From Cadophora sp. MPI-SDFR-AT-0126 (taxonomy: Eukaryota; Ascomycota; Leotiomycetes; Helotiales; Ploettnerulaceae), in contig JAGMVK010000009.1 in assembly GCA_020747065.1 (NCBI GenBank), positions 620,001 to 684,000 on the forward strand: DNA of 64,000 nt, read 5' to 3'. Both the position numbers and the translations under genes were made by a program. Within the stretch, counting starts at the first letter, position 1; each line of letters opens with the position of its first letter. Shown in pieces: positions 23,901-34,331 of this stretch. The notes under the pieces were generated by a model. It was not told the DNA's origin. It worked only from the letters and a program-made list of their open reading frames with translations, and made no database searches.

Positions 23901-25125
23901 AATGCTGGTGGGAACGGGATAGCAGCCGATGCAGGACCTGCTGATCCAGGTATGAACAATACAGGGCTCGTTGAAGCAGATCAATTATCCCTAGGTGGAA
24001 TTCCGGCACCAGACGGAGCAGCAGATGCAAGTTGCCGAACCACAATATCCGTCGCTAAGATCTCAATCCCAGAAAGCACTGTCCAATTCGCTCAAGATGT
24101 CGGTCGGGAAATCTCTGCTCGCCGAGCAGAGCTACAGAAACTAGAGCAAAGCACCGTCTACGTCTCTGATCAGGTATTTTCGCCCCGTCTCGGTCGAAGG
24201 TCTCCGGCTCTTTGCTGATTCATCACAGCTCAAGGATCTCCTCGACCTCAAACAGCAACAAGCGAGTATCATCGAGGCCAAGTATGCGCTGAAACGCGCA
24301 GATGAAAGTGTCTCGCAGGGAAGATCCATCATGTTGTTTACGATTGTCACGATTGTCTTCTTGCCGTTGTCTTTCATGAGCTCAGTGTTTGGGATGAATA
24401 CGAAAGATTTTGCAGATGCAAAAGGGGGTCCAAATATGAGTCTGAAACATATATTCAAGCTACTTTGTGAGTCCTATCCTTCTCTTACCAATTTAAACTT
24501 AATAAGTACGCGAGTCACAGTATTTTACAGGTGGAATGCTAATATCAGTTTTCCCCAAGTTCCTATTTCCGTTGGTGTTATCATCATCTCTCTTGCACTT
24601 GCTTTCAGCACCTTCATCCGCAGCATGTTCTACTTCGCCGGCTCTGTCACCTGGGCTTTCATCTATGAGTACTCATACGCTCGATATATGCAGCATATCT
24701 GTGTACGTGTCTTTAATAAGCTTACGAAGAGAACTCAAAAACCTAAGGACCACAAGAGTGATGGCTTCTATGGTTTGAAGAACGAGGCTGTGAGGTGGAT
24801 ATATGGGAGAAAGGAAAGAGCGATCCTTGAGAAGGAATGGGCGAAGGCAAAATTGTTGCAGAAGGAGAGAGAGGAGAAATTGGCGAATGACGGTGTTGCT
24901 ATGAGGGAGAGGTCGAGGGTTGGCTTAACCACGGGCTTATCCAATGGTGATGCGAACGCCCATGGGGCTTTGATTGAGGGTAGAGGCTTGTCGACCGCAG
25001 GTACTAATAGTTCGAATGGAGTTTCTGGGAGCGCTGAAGATAGTGTACATGGGAAGGGGAGGAGATTCAGGAGAAACATGCTGAGGGGTAGTGGTGGAAA
25101 TTTAAGCGAAAAGAGTGCTGTATGA
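20979..25125 (+). CDS. CorA-like (Mg2+ transporter superfamily) membrane protein, fungal long form
   Basis: Ten exons fit: 20979-21377, 21474-22040, 22094-22228, 22378-22429, 22474-22526, 22583-23108, 23154-23389, 23448-24173, 24229-24466 and 24560-25125 (1,165 residues). Landmarks of the fungal CorA-like family are in order: WIEEAIARYHGEE, QHGG, HARHMRSHC, the FMPYLHWE segment, LWLYILDD followed by TIISSFPRRWGRNKPD, and a long coiled coil. Two membrane helices close the protein: one ending in FGMN (about 930-955), the CorA/Mrs2 GMN selectivity motif, and one FPISVGVIIISLALAF (about 965-985). A charged tail of about 175 residues follows. In CorA proteins this fold makes a pentameric divalent-cation channel; whether this long form transports Mg2+ is unknown. 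Introns at 23109-23153 and 24467-24559 are in-frame and stop-free. The junction 21378-21473 is least certain, and the start could be 21069. Confidence 0.86.
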
Positions 25126-25245
25126 GGCCTCCGTAAACCTCGAAAAATTCTGCCCGGAAAAGAAAGCCTATCGCTTAAAATACTGCCGTCTACTCCATTC
25201 CTACTTTTCTACTCCCTGACTCAAAATCTCATGACATTTCCCCTT
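25126..25245. other. Short convergent 3' gap
   Basis: Only 120 bp separate the stop codons of the CorA-like gene (plus) and the derlin gene (minus), so their 3' UTRs very likely overlap. Confidence 0.6.
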
Positions 25246-26525
25246 TCACGGAATGACCTTCCCATCTCCGACATGCGACGTACTCCCAGGGACCTGGCCC
25301 GGATCCACAACTGGAGCCCAGCCAGGACTTCCAAACACAAACAAGTATCCCGAGACACCACAGACCAAGAGGAAGACACCCATCACAATCACAGCCAAAA
25401 CCAACCCCTTCGGCCTCTCCGCTTCCGCCCCAGCACCTTCCCCACCCAAGGTCCTCCCTGGGCCAAACCTCTTCCATGACAAGTCCAGACCCCAAGCTGC
25501 CTTCCCCGTTGCTCCCGTAACAACCGTTCCATACGGTCTATTCACCACATTCTGCGTCCCGAACACCTTCATCATCCATTCCGGCGTAGGAAGCAAATTC
25601 CTCTCAATGCCGGTACTTGGGTACAGGCCTGTGAGTAGGTCGTAGAGATGTGCTGCGGCGAGACCGGTGCCTTGGATCAATGCTGCTTGTGGGCCAGCGA
25701 GGATGAGTGTTAGGAGGAGGAAGGCGTAGGGCAGGTATTGGCAGGGCATGGTTAGGATGAAGAATGTTATGGGTTGGTCCCAGGTGTCTCGTACGGAGGT
25801 GGTTATGAAGGCGAGGGCGAGGGAAGATGCGAGGACGTGGCCGGACAATATGATGAGGTTGAGGGCCTATAGGTTGTTAGAACATACTGTGAATCGTAAA
25901 CTCAGGCCAGGAGGTCTGGGGCAAGTTTTGCGGAAGTATGAATTCACGTGACCATGTTTTCTGTTGCTACTCTTTGAAGGTGTGTTTCTTAGACTTCAGT
26001 CATAACTCCTCACTTGTGGGAAGAGAGAGACTGAGCAAGAATTATGCAGGTAGAATGAGTAAGATTGGCAACTTACCAAAATAATGGCACAGATGAAGCA
26101 CAAATAAGTCACGAAATCCGCCCTTTGCGAAAATCGAGGCGAAGCAATCTCCAGCTTAGCGCCGTACACGTACACTGTGGCCATCAGCTCCACTACCTAC
26201 GCATCAACACCGAGGTAGAGATCTAGACTTACAGAAATACACATCGAAGATAAGAGAGAGCCTCGGTCCTGTGATGAGAAGCGATGTAAAGAGGCGCCAC
26301 AACTCAGGGGGTAGCCGGATGAGGGGGGGCAGGGACAGGTAGAAGAGGGAGAAGTCTAGAGCGCCACTGTAAAGGAGGAGGGAGAAGATGAAAGATATTG
26401 CGGCAAGGTTTCTATGTTTTCTTATGTCAGTTGCGAGATGGACGAGGACGACAGAGTTGGGAGACTGTTGAAGTGCTGTACCTGGAGATCGGTGGGGCGT
26501 GGAAAAATGCTTCGATGAGCCACAT
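25246..26525 (-). CDS. Derlin (Der1-like) rhomboid pseudoprotease
   Basis: Four exons (26525-26482, 26411-26233, 26174-26077, 25866-25246) give 313 residues in phase. The protein begins MWLIEAFFHAPPISR, then has successive hydrophobic helices: SLLLYSGALD, the loop with PPELWRLFTSLL (the derlin WR motif), VYFLYVYGAKLEIASPRFSQRADF, and LILAGPQAALIQGTGLAAAHLYDLL, which corresponds to the rhomboid GxxxG-like helix. Derlins lack catalytic Ser/His and take part in ER-associated degradation by thinning the membrane for retrotranslocation with the Hrd1/Cdc48 machinery. An extra C-terminal hydrophobic helix (about 275-297) is present. The intron between exons 3 and 4 is unusually long (210 nt, 25867-26076). 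Confidence 0.93.
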
Positions 26526-28093
26526 TTTGGTGTTGACTGTAATGGTAGTAATGATACTGTGAGTAAATCTCGCGGCAACCACACAAATGAAGCTGCTCTT
26601 GAGATTTCGGCTTTCGAAGATGGAGGATGCCTGATGCTGATGAAGAGAAGATTTGTTGGTGGTTGTTGGAACCAGGTAGCGAAAATCCTAAAGCGGTTTA
26701 GTGTCAAGCAGGGATACATTCCTACCTGACAGCTATGTCCTTTCATGATCATTCCCACAACTGAGAAGCACCATTAGAACATCTACGATGCTCACAATGG
26801 ACAATTACATGCGAAGTAGGGCTTTTCCAACGTCTTTGCCGATTCGGAAAATGCTTGAAATCACTGCCATCGCAGAATGCGCTTGAAGTCATCATCCAGA
26901 CTCGAAGGCCGCTTTCATCGCCATATATGGTTATGACTTTGATGACATTTCTAACTGTTGGGTTTGCTGTTCCATACAATTTTTCTTCTGTTGCCAGGAT
27001 CAAGCCCGGATAAAGTGTTTTGGCATTTCTTGGTGGACCTGCGAGTCCATTTTTTTGGTAATGGCGCATAATCGTCACTTTTATTGTATACTCTCCTTCG
27101 AACTGGGAGTTCTATGAGCAAGGCTTTTCGTTTCGGGTCCTCGGCAAAACTTTGGACAGCAGATTCATAGAAATAAAGGGACGAACAGTGCTCCAGAATA
27201 CCAGGCACTCTTCCCAATGATATCCAATCTACAGTCTATCCCAGATGGACGATCGTGTCATGGCACCCCCAGCACTCCTCTACTCTTGCCTATAATCATC
27301 CAGTGTGAGTAATGTCAAGAAAGTCGATATCCGCTGCATTTGTCGAAGAAATGGTTGCAATCTCAACAATTTGGCCCAGCAGTCTTCATTCAGGAGTATT
27401 GATGATCGCCTATGTCTGATTCGTTCCTTGAAACTCGCCAAACATTAAACTTTTTTACGTAAATAACGGTGGGTGAGTATGCGCCAAATTACTTTCGCCT
27501 GAGAAGCTACTCTTTGCACGCATAGCAAGGGGCTTCCGTTGTGGTACCAAAGGATGCGGGCAAGGCGGGGTTGAGCATGTTGAGCCGAATCAGGCCGCAG
27601 AACGAGGAGAGACTTATCGGGATATCGAATCTTGCTGCTGTTCTCTGACGTAACGTCTTGTAAATTACGGAGACGAGTATGGAGACGAGAAAATAAATTA
27701 CAATGAATCATCGGGGATGGAGGAAGGAAGATCTGCTGGCCTGAGGGAGCGAGAACTCCATCCAAGGACCAGTCGACAACATCAAAATTGTAGGTGCCAA
27801 GAGGCTCGGCTAATTATGGTACAGTGAAGCCGGAAGTAAACAAATCTACTGCAATTGGACGTTACATAGCCACACAACCCGGACGTTTGATCTCGAGTGA
27901 TTTTGATAAAGAGAACTGATGATGGAGAGGAGTTGTAAGACATGATGCCGAACAAATTTGTGGTATTTGAGGTGCTATCTGAGAACATTTCGCTAACATT
28001 ACACACTCCATTCAGCGTCCATTCTCTCAGAAAGCACCCAGATTCTTTAACAATACAAACGCATGAGACTAAAATCTCCTGAATTTTCAATGA
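26526..28093. other. Intergenic region containing a possible degraded gene
   Basis: No intact gene. On the minus strand, 27444-26749 carries one long frame broken only by three TAG codons, listed separately. The rest (27448-28093) has only short frames and includes the peroxidase 3' UTR. Confidence 0.45.
26749..27444 (-). pseudogene. Possible degraded gene: 231-codon frame with three in-frame TAG codons
   Basis: The frame runs from after a TAA at 27445-27447 to a TGA at 26749-26751. It is interrupted only by TAG at 27280-27282, 27229-27231 and 27112-27114, all in the same frame; there is no TAA or TGA inside. The translation looks protein-like (for example a TFLTLLTLDDYR segment, GYHWEECLVFW, and EGEYTIKVTIMRHYQ), but I do not recognise the family. 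Each TAG could have been a CAG, as expected from C-to-T change. Alternatives are small introns ending at two of the TAGs (both sit in acceptor-like contexts), or chance. Confidence 0.3.
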
Positions 28094-29718
28094 TTACTGG
28101 CCTTGAGCCTTATAAGAGGCGCCCGGGAATTGATTGAAGAGGTCGTTGTTGAAGTCTGAGAGTTGTGGACAATCGAGTGCATTGATTTGCGGTCCAAGGT
28201 TGCTGTTCAAGAAGCCAAGGATCTGCCCAACAGGCTGAAGGAGTGGACTAGCAGAGTCTGCCAAGCCAACTTGAGTGGCCTGGAGGAAGAAGCACGCCAG
28301 GTTGTTGCCTTGCAGCAAGTTGGCTCCGTTAAACACGCCACCTGTGAGGTCCCCGGTGTCGACTCCGACGAAGGAGTTGACAGTACCAGTGTTGCCCCCG
28401 AAACGAATAATTCCAGGATACATTTCATTATTAATGACAGTGTCGACGTTGGTATCGACGGTAGTCATGGGCTGAGATGTTGGACGTTTGTACCCTAGGT
28501 CACCCGGAAGTCAGCAACTGCATCATTAAGGATAGTCTGTAGAGAGGATATGACAATCAAAGGAGAGAATATTGGGATTCAGCAAGTACCTACAGTTATT
28601 GGGGATGCGTTCATGCCCAGGAGTGTGGACGAAGTTTCCTGGTTCGCCGGTGACTGAAAAGAATGACTTGAGGACATCGCCGTTCAGGTTACCACCCTTG
28701 TTCTCCTCTGAGCGATTGGACATGAACTTTGAAAGGCACAGTCAGCATCAGTCCTTAGCCAAACATATAGGACTTGAAAAATAGTCGAACCATTTTCTCT
28801 GAATTAGCTTCACCTGTAAGGAGTATGCTTGGAAAGTACTTACATGTACGACGAAATTGTGCGCATCTGGGGCAACAAGACCAGAGAATGGATTCGAGAA
28901 GTAGTATGGATTGTTCTGAATAGAGTATTGGGCTGTATAGTAGGCTTGAGATGCTACTTTGTCGTGGGTCAGTCCGCCCTCGGAAGCGGCGAGACCATAG
29001 AGACGCTCCCACCTGTGCATCTCGAAGAAGCCAACAGATCCGCCATGCATGTAGGCATCGCCCTTCCAATCTGTCAGTATTCAACATGTATGAGGAGATG
29101 AGCTGACTTACTCTTACTATAGATGCATCACCTTCGTACCTATTATGTGTTCCAACAATACCAGATGGTTGTCCCAGGAGTCCTAGTGTACCTGGGAATG
29201 CGCCTCCGATTGACCATTTCCCAGCAACTGGGTCCCCAGAAATTGCAATGGAGATCACTGCCAATGCGAGCGAGAGATCTGTTGACATGCTATACGCTGC
29301 ACCAAGACCGTCCATTGCTACCAATGGGAATTAGAACCTAGCTTGACATTCAGTCGGAGAGCTTTTACTGCTGAAACTTACTTTGTTGTATGGTTGCGAT
29401 ACCATTACGAGGCAAGAAGGCATGGTTGGCTGCGGCATTCAGCCCTGGACATTGACCTCTCTTGTCGTTGGCTCCAGGGGCCTGCCACTCATGACCGCTT
29501 CCAGGTGTAACATTGACCAGCTGGTCTTGAGCGTTGAAGACGGTACATGGGCCGTGAGATCCACAATTGTCACGGTCAGTTGTGAACTTTGGCGGAGGTA
29601 CAACAGGAATCGATTCTTGTCGCTTTTGCAGATTTTCTGAATTGACTGCCTCCATCACAGCAGGCCAAGCCGCTGCAAGGGGCAATGCCATGACGAAGCA
29701 AGGAAGTGTATAATGCAT
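28094..29718 (-). CDS. Secreted heme-thiolate peroxidase (chloroperoxidase / unspecific peroxygenase family)
   Basis: Five exons (29718-29382, 29317-29112, 29062-28844, 28726-28594, 28494-28094) give 431 residues in phase; introns have GTAAGT or GTAGGT donors. A signal peptide covers about residues 1-18. The conserved block RGQCPGLNAAANHAFLPRNG contains the presumed heme-thiolate cysteine (about Cys90). Downstream, HNRYEGDASIVRGD (about 170-183) matches the EGD-S-x-x-R motif that binds Mg2+ and positions the acid-base residues in unspecific peroxygenases. Later landmarks ERIPNNWYKR and NFVVH also fit. These enzymes use H2O2 to oxygenate or halogenate aromatic and aliphatic compounds outside the cell. 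The usual PCP motif is QCP here. Cys59 and other cysteines may form disulfides. A TATA-like box lies about 90 nt upstream. Confidence 0.93.
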
Positions 29719-29803
29719 GATTGTCTAGTGTTGAGTTATTTGAGAAACAAATTGAAATATGCTCGCAAGATCAAGAAGCCCTCTCTCGAATATTCGGAGA
29801 CTG

Positions 29804-29812
29804 CTTTATATA
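29804..29812 (-). promoter_or_regulatory. TATA box of the heme-thiolate peroxidase gene
   Basis: The minus strand reads TATATAAAG at this place, 86-94 nt upstream of the start codon. That is a normal spacing for an inducible fungal promoter. Confidence 0.55.
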
Positions 29813-32586
29813 ATTGATTGACTATGAAGTGCTGCGATTCTCCATTGCTCGAATGCATCTCGACTTTTGGTTCAATAAAACACAAAAGCGGTAATCCCTA
29901 AGGCGATCATTTTGCCTTTGCAAACTGGAATATACATCCCGAGTTGTCAGAATGTTTGTGCGAGTCGCACGGGGACGAGAGTAGTGAATTTATAGTTAGA
30001 ACGCGGGGTAGTGCTGAAGTTCGAGATATGATTGACATGTTTTTAACTGTTTGAGAGTAAGATCAGCAGAGACAGTCGTTCTTATTAAGTGGAAACGAAA
30101 AGTGCCAGCTGGAGCTGTGGCTGAGCAGGGTTTTACTAGATCTCTGGTCTCCAGAGCTAAAGACGGGACTTAACTACAAGTAGTACTAGCAACACTTACG
30201 AGTCAAGCCATAGCGGCTGCTGACCATCATTCCCCCCTCGGTTGGGCAGGCATTCGGACGGCAGTCGGCAGTCGGTTGACGACAAGTGCAAATATGAGGT
30301 GCCAGAGGATGCAAGATTGTTGTTTCGTACACAGTTGTTGCGGGGTCATGATGGTCTTCGCTGGAGACGGATTCCAAGAAAATCTGCCCCGCACATAGGG
30401 GGGATACAAAATGACGAAGTGGCTGTTGTAGACTTTGACATTTGATATTGTCTGACTAGCTAAGACAAATTGATTTCTTTGTTTTGTTGTGAGGACAGAT
30501 GTTGGGCTCAGTTCTAAAGGCCCCAGTTTTGGAAATACAGTACGGAGATCAGATATGATGAAGAAAGTAACAGCTAAACAGAGACAAAACTCACCATAGA
30601 TAGATCAGCAAATAGTATGAACTGTTAATAGCAGAAGGCAATATTTTCGATGAGAAACAGTAATGTGCAGCAGATACAATCGTGTATGGTATTATTACTA
30701 TTATGGTGGGACCTGCTGAGTCTCAATTCTTCCAAAGTTCTCCTAAGACTTCATCTGAAGGTGACAGTAAAGTCATCGTACTGGGAAAGGAAATGCGAAA
30801 GGTGATGACTCGAAGCAAGATGAGGTTATCGTTTAGATAATATACCAGATGACGTCGCCAACAGCTTTATGGCAAGTTCTGTGAGGTATAGATTTCTTGG
30901 TTTTTGAGGAAATGCTGATGGTGAGATTCATGTGGTATGGTTGAAGCTCCGTCTTCAGATTGCTGGTTTTTTCCTTTAGGAAAGAAATAGGCATGTAACA
31001 TAGATTTGTTTTTCCTAGTGCTACCAAGCCGAGATGATTTTGTCAGAATTTCTTCGACGTTCTTTTGTGCTTCTGTCTTCCCCTGAATATTCATGACCTT
31101 TCGCGTCTTATTATTTTGTAGATCCAAAGTAGTTTTCCATACACAAGTGTAGAAGCATTCCTCCAAGAGCAGATAGCGTACAGCCTTCGAGATAGTGGAC
31201 AATTTCGGCTGCAACAAGATAATAGCCAGCAGATCCTCACTCGTCTTTGTCTTCTTTGGTCAATCAAAATTCGAATCATGGCACCAAAGCCTGCTGTTCA
31301 AACTTCACCCCGCCCTTCAGACCCAGGTCCATCCACCAAAGACATACAGTGTCGTCAGCCCTTACGATTAGGTCCCTTACCCCGCAGACGGGACAGTGAC
31401 TTCATCTTAGGCCATGCATAAGGACTCGGAATTCGATAACGAGACCAATGGTAAAACCACTGGCGATCGAGCCTTCGCATAAGATGAGAGTCGCAATTTT
31501 CCGCTGAGAATCATCGAATCACCCCACAGGTCAAACAACTGGCAAGTCCCACACATGCTCCGCATTTAAACCATAAGACAAGTATTCGAGGCTCTCAAAA
31601 AGAATTGGAAGAAACTCTTCAACCGGTATCTCGTGACTAGTTTGAAGTATTATGGCGAGGCGTCTTCTCATGCTAAGAAATGGAAACACGAGGTCAAGAA
31701 AATGTTGCATGATGAGATGTGGTGTATGTTCAAGATTTTAAACAGGAAGTGATAATTTACAAACACAGGGGGGTAGAGATGGAAAAGACTATCAGAGCCC
31801 TTGAAGAGGAGAGAAGAATGTGATGGGGGTTAGTGGTGATAAAGAAGCGATTTAGCGGGCTGATGATGTCGTGTCACGAATATCTTTGGGAGCCTGCAGA
31901 ATACATACTCTAACAAATTAACTAGATTTTTGGTCTTTCTTGGTTGCCCAATTTGTCGGAAGCCACCATATACCGGCATTGTTTTTGTTTTTGTTTTGTG
32001 CCAGCCCCTGAAAAGCTCGCTTATGGGTAGCCTCATCGAGCCTGGGCGAAATCAGGGGAAATCCCTCCAGAACCTAGCCTCACAATGATTAAATATTCCC
32101 AGCCAATCTACCACAATAATTTCTTGGCTTAGTTTGAAGTACAGCAGGTAGCAGCTTGCTTGCACCAGGACGAAGTTTCAAACATCACAATCGATCTACA
32201 CGGAATAAAGTATGCTGCAGCTGATCAATGAGGGGCTCTCAACCCCACCAGTGCTTTTACCCAGAGCAATAAATTTCCAGAATCGGGCTGAGAGATATTC
32301 AACACCAATGAGCTATTTCATATTCAGTATCACATTGGATTGACCGAGAGAAAATCTTCCGTAATGTCCGAGTGCGATTTATCTTGTATTTTTGGACTTA
32401 TGTTGCAGTGTCTATTTAGCTTTCTGTGGTAATATAACCGAAGCAATTCAGGGGATTAAGATGGGACGAAAAGATCGCCAACGCAGAAGTTCTGTGGCCT
32501 CCAGCATCTCTATTTCTATCAACCGATTCTCCCAAGAATGTTACACTGTTGTCATTTCAATCGCCTGTCACACATTTCTGATCACC
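29813..32586. other. Long AT-rich intergenic region (divergent promoters of peroxidase and pectate lyase)
   Basis: About 2.8 kb separate two secreted-enzyme genes in divergent orientation. The stretch is AT-rich and has no confident gene. A possible small spliced gene at 31278-31821 is listed separately. The right end contains in-frame codons upstream of the pectate lyase start but no better signal peptide. Confidence 0.5.
31278..31821 (+). CDS. Candidate small spliced gene (low confidence)
   Basis: An ATG at 31278 opens 47 codons rich in Pro and Ser. Further on (about 31586-31730) a Lys-rich coding-like stretch, KKNWKKLFNRYLVTSLKYYGEA, continues through KKWKHEVKKMLHDEMW. It can be joined across a 47-nt intron (about 31728-31774, GTGTAT...CACAG) to VEMEKTIRALEEERRM and a stop at 31821. 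I could not find one consistent set of junctions linking the first part to the rest. The helical charged segment looks real; function is unknown. Confidence 0.25.
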
Positions 32587-34331
32587 ATGTTGCTTCCAGT
32601 ACGCCCACTGGCCGCGATGGCATTCCTGCTAGGAAGCTCCGCCGTCCGCGCAGAATTAACACCATACACCGGACCAGCGCCGAGCCTCCCAGCAAATCGC
32701 TCAACATTCAGTTTCGGATCCCTGACAACGGGTGGTGCAGCAGCCAATTCTTCTTCAATTTTCCTGGTGGATAACATGCCAAATCTTCGGACCGCACTCA
32801 CGCTTCCGTACCCGCGAATTGTTTACATCAAAGGGAACATCACAGGAAACCAAATTACCTCGGATGCGGGTAATGGAAGTACCTATGCCGACTGCCAGTG
32901 GTTTACCGATATTAGCGGCGCGAAGCAATTCAATCTGACTAGATATGTGATGAGCTTAAACACGACTTATATGGATAGTGTCAAGGCCGTTGCGGACAAG
33001 AACGGGACAATTGAGGATATGAGTGCTGTTGACTATCTCGCATTGCTGAAGAGGATGAATGTGAGCATCCCTCGTTGATTCATACTATTCTGAAGCTTCT
33101 TTTCAAGATTCTAAGATCTCATGAAAAGTCCCAGTATTAAGCCCAAGATCTAATTCGACACAGGGGTGGAGACCACAAGCGCAAAATTCCCAGAAAGCCT
33201 GGGTATCGATAAATGTCAAATCAGATCTGACACTCATTGGCTATGACGAAAATGCAATGTTGAATGGAGTCAGTCTAATCTTCAACACAGTCAACAACGT
33301 GATTAGTATGATTGGCATCCACCCCTGCGTCCGATGAGAATTGAGCTGATTCCATTTCAGTCCGCAACCTGAAGTTGATTCCACCCAAGGATTGTTTTCC
33401 GGCTCCCGAAAATGTAGACCCAGACACTGCCTGGAATGCTCGTTACGATGCACTGTACGTTTTAAGGCAACTGAAGTTCCTTCTTTGACCAGTCTAAGCT
33501 GCCTAGAGACTTTTTAAAACACTACATGATCCAGTAAAAGCTGACACCAACTCTCGCAGCTCCCTAGTAACATCCACAAACTTCTGGATTGACGGCAACA
33601 CCCTCCAAGACGGGCCATCCCGCGTCGCTCCCGACCCTCTGATCTGGGGCTACAAAGTTGACCGCTTCGACGGACTCATGGACTGTGAAGACGGCAGCGA
33701 CAACATCACCTTCTCGCACAATATCGTCTCCAACCACCACAAAAGCCTGCTCCTCGGCGGCGGACTGAAAGAGCGCGAACGAGACCTCGGCAAGATGCGA
33801 TTCATGATCTTCGGGAACTGGTTCTCCAACTCAGACTCACGAAACCCACTCATGAGGTTTGGCACATTTTATATCTTGAATAATTTGTTCACGTATGAGA
33901 ATGCGCCGGCGGGGGAGTACCAGACGCATTTCCAGTATAATCTGGGGGTGTATACTGAGTCGTCGGTTTTGGCTGGTGGGAATGTGTTTAAGAATGAGGA
34001 GGAAAACAATGCGACAAAGATCTTTTCGTTTTCGACGTTGCTGAATACGACTCTGCCTGCCAGGTTGTGTATTCCTGCTTCCGAGGGAAATCTGCCCGAG
34101 GGGCTTGAAACCATTGGTAGTGCATTCAATGGGAATTCGATCGATCTCAAAGAAGATGCACTGTCGACTTTTGAGCGGTTTGTAGTGGAAAAGCCAGACA
34201 GTGTGATCAATGGAACTTTACTGGTTGGCTGTGAAGGGTTTTCAGCACAGGCGGTTCCGACCGCTTTTCAGACGACGGACGATGTTGAAGCTTATGTCAG
34301 AAGTGAAGCAGGTCAGAGAGCTTCTGGATAA
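32587..34331 (+). CDS. Secreted pectate lyase, polysaccharide lyase family 1
   Basis: Four exons (32587-33060, 33164-33305, 33361-33454, 33560-34331) give 493 residues in phase. The chosen ATG starts a signal peptide ending near AVRA (residue 22). PL1 landmarks: NVIIRNLKL, FWIDGN (usually WIDHN), DGLMDCEDGSDNITFSHN (Ca2+-binding Asp region), HHKSLLLGGG and SRNPLMRFG, which keeps the catalytic R-x-P-x-x-R pattern (about Arg331 to Arg336). These enzymes cleave polygalacturonate by calcium-dependent beta-elimination outside the cell. Compared with a typical PL1 of about 330 residues it has an extra N-terminal region of about 100 residues and an extended C terminus. An in-frame ATG at 32461 would put a charged stretch before the signal peptide and is less likely. 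Confidence 0.93.
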
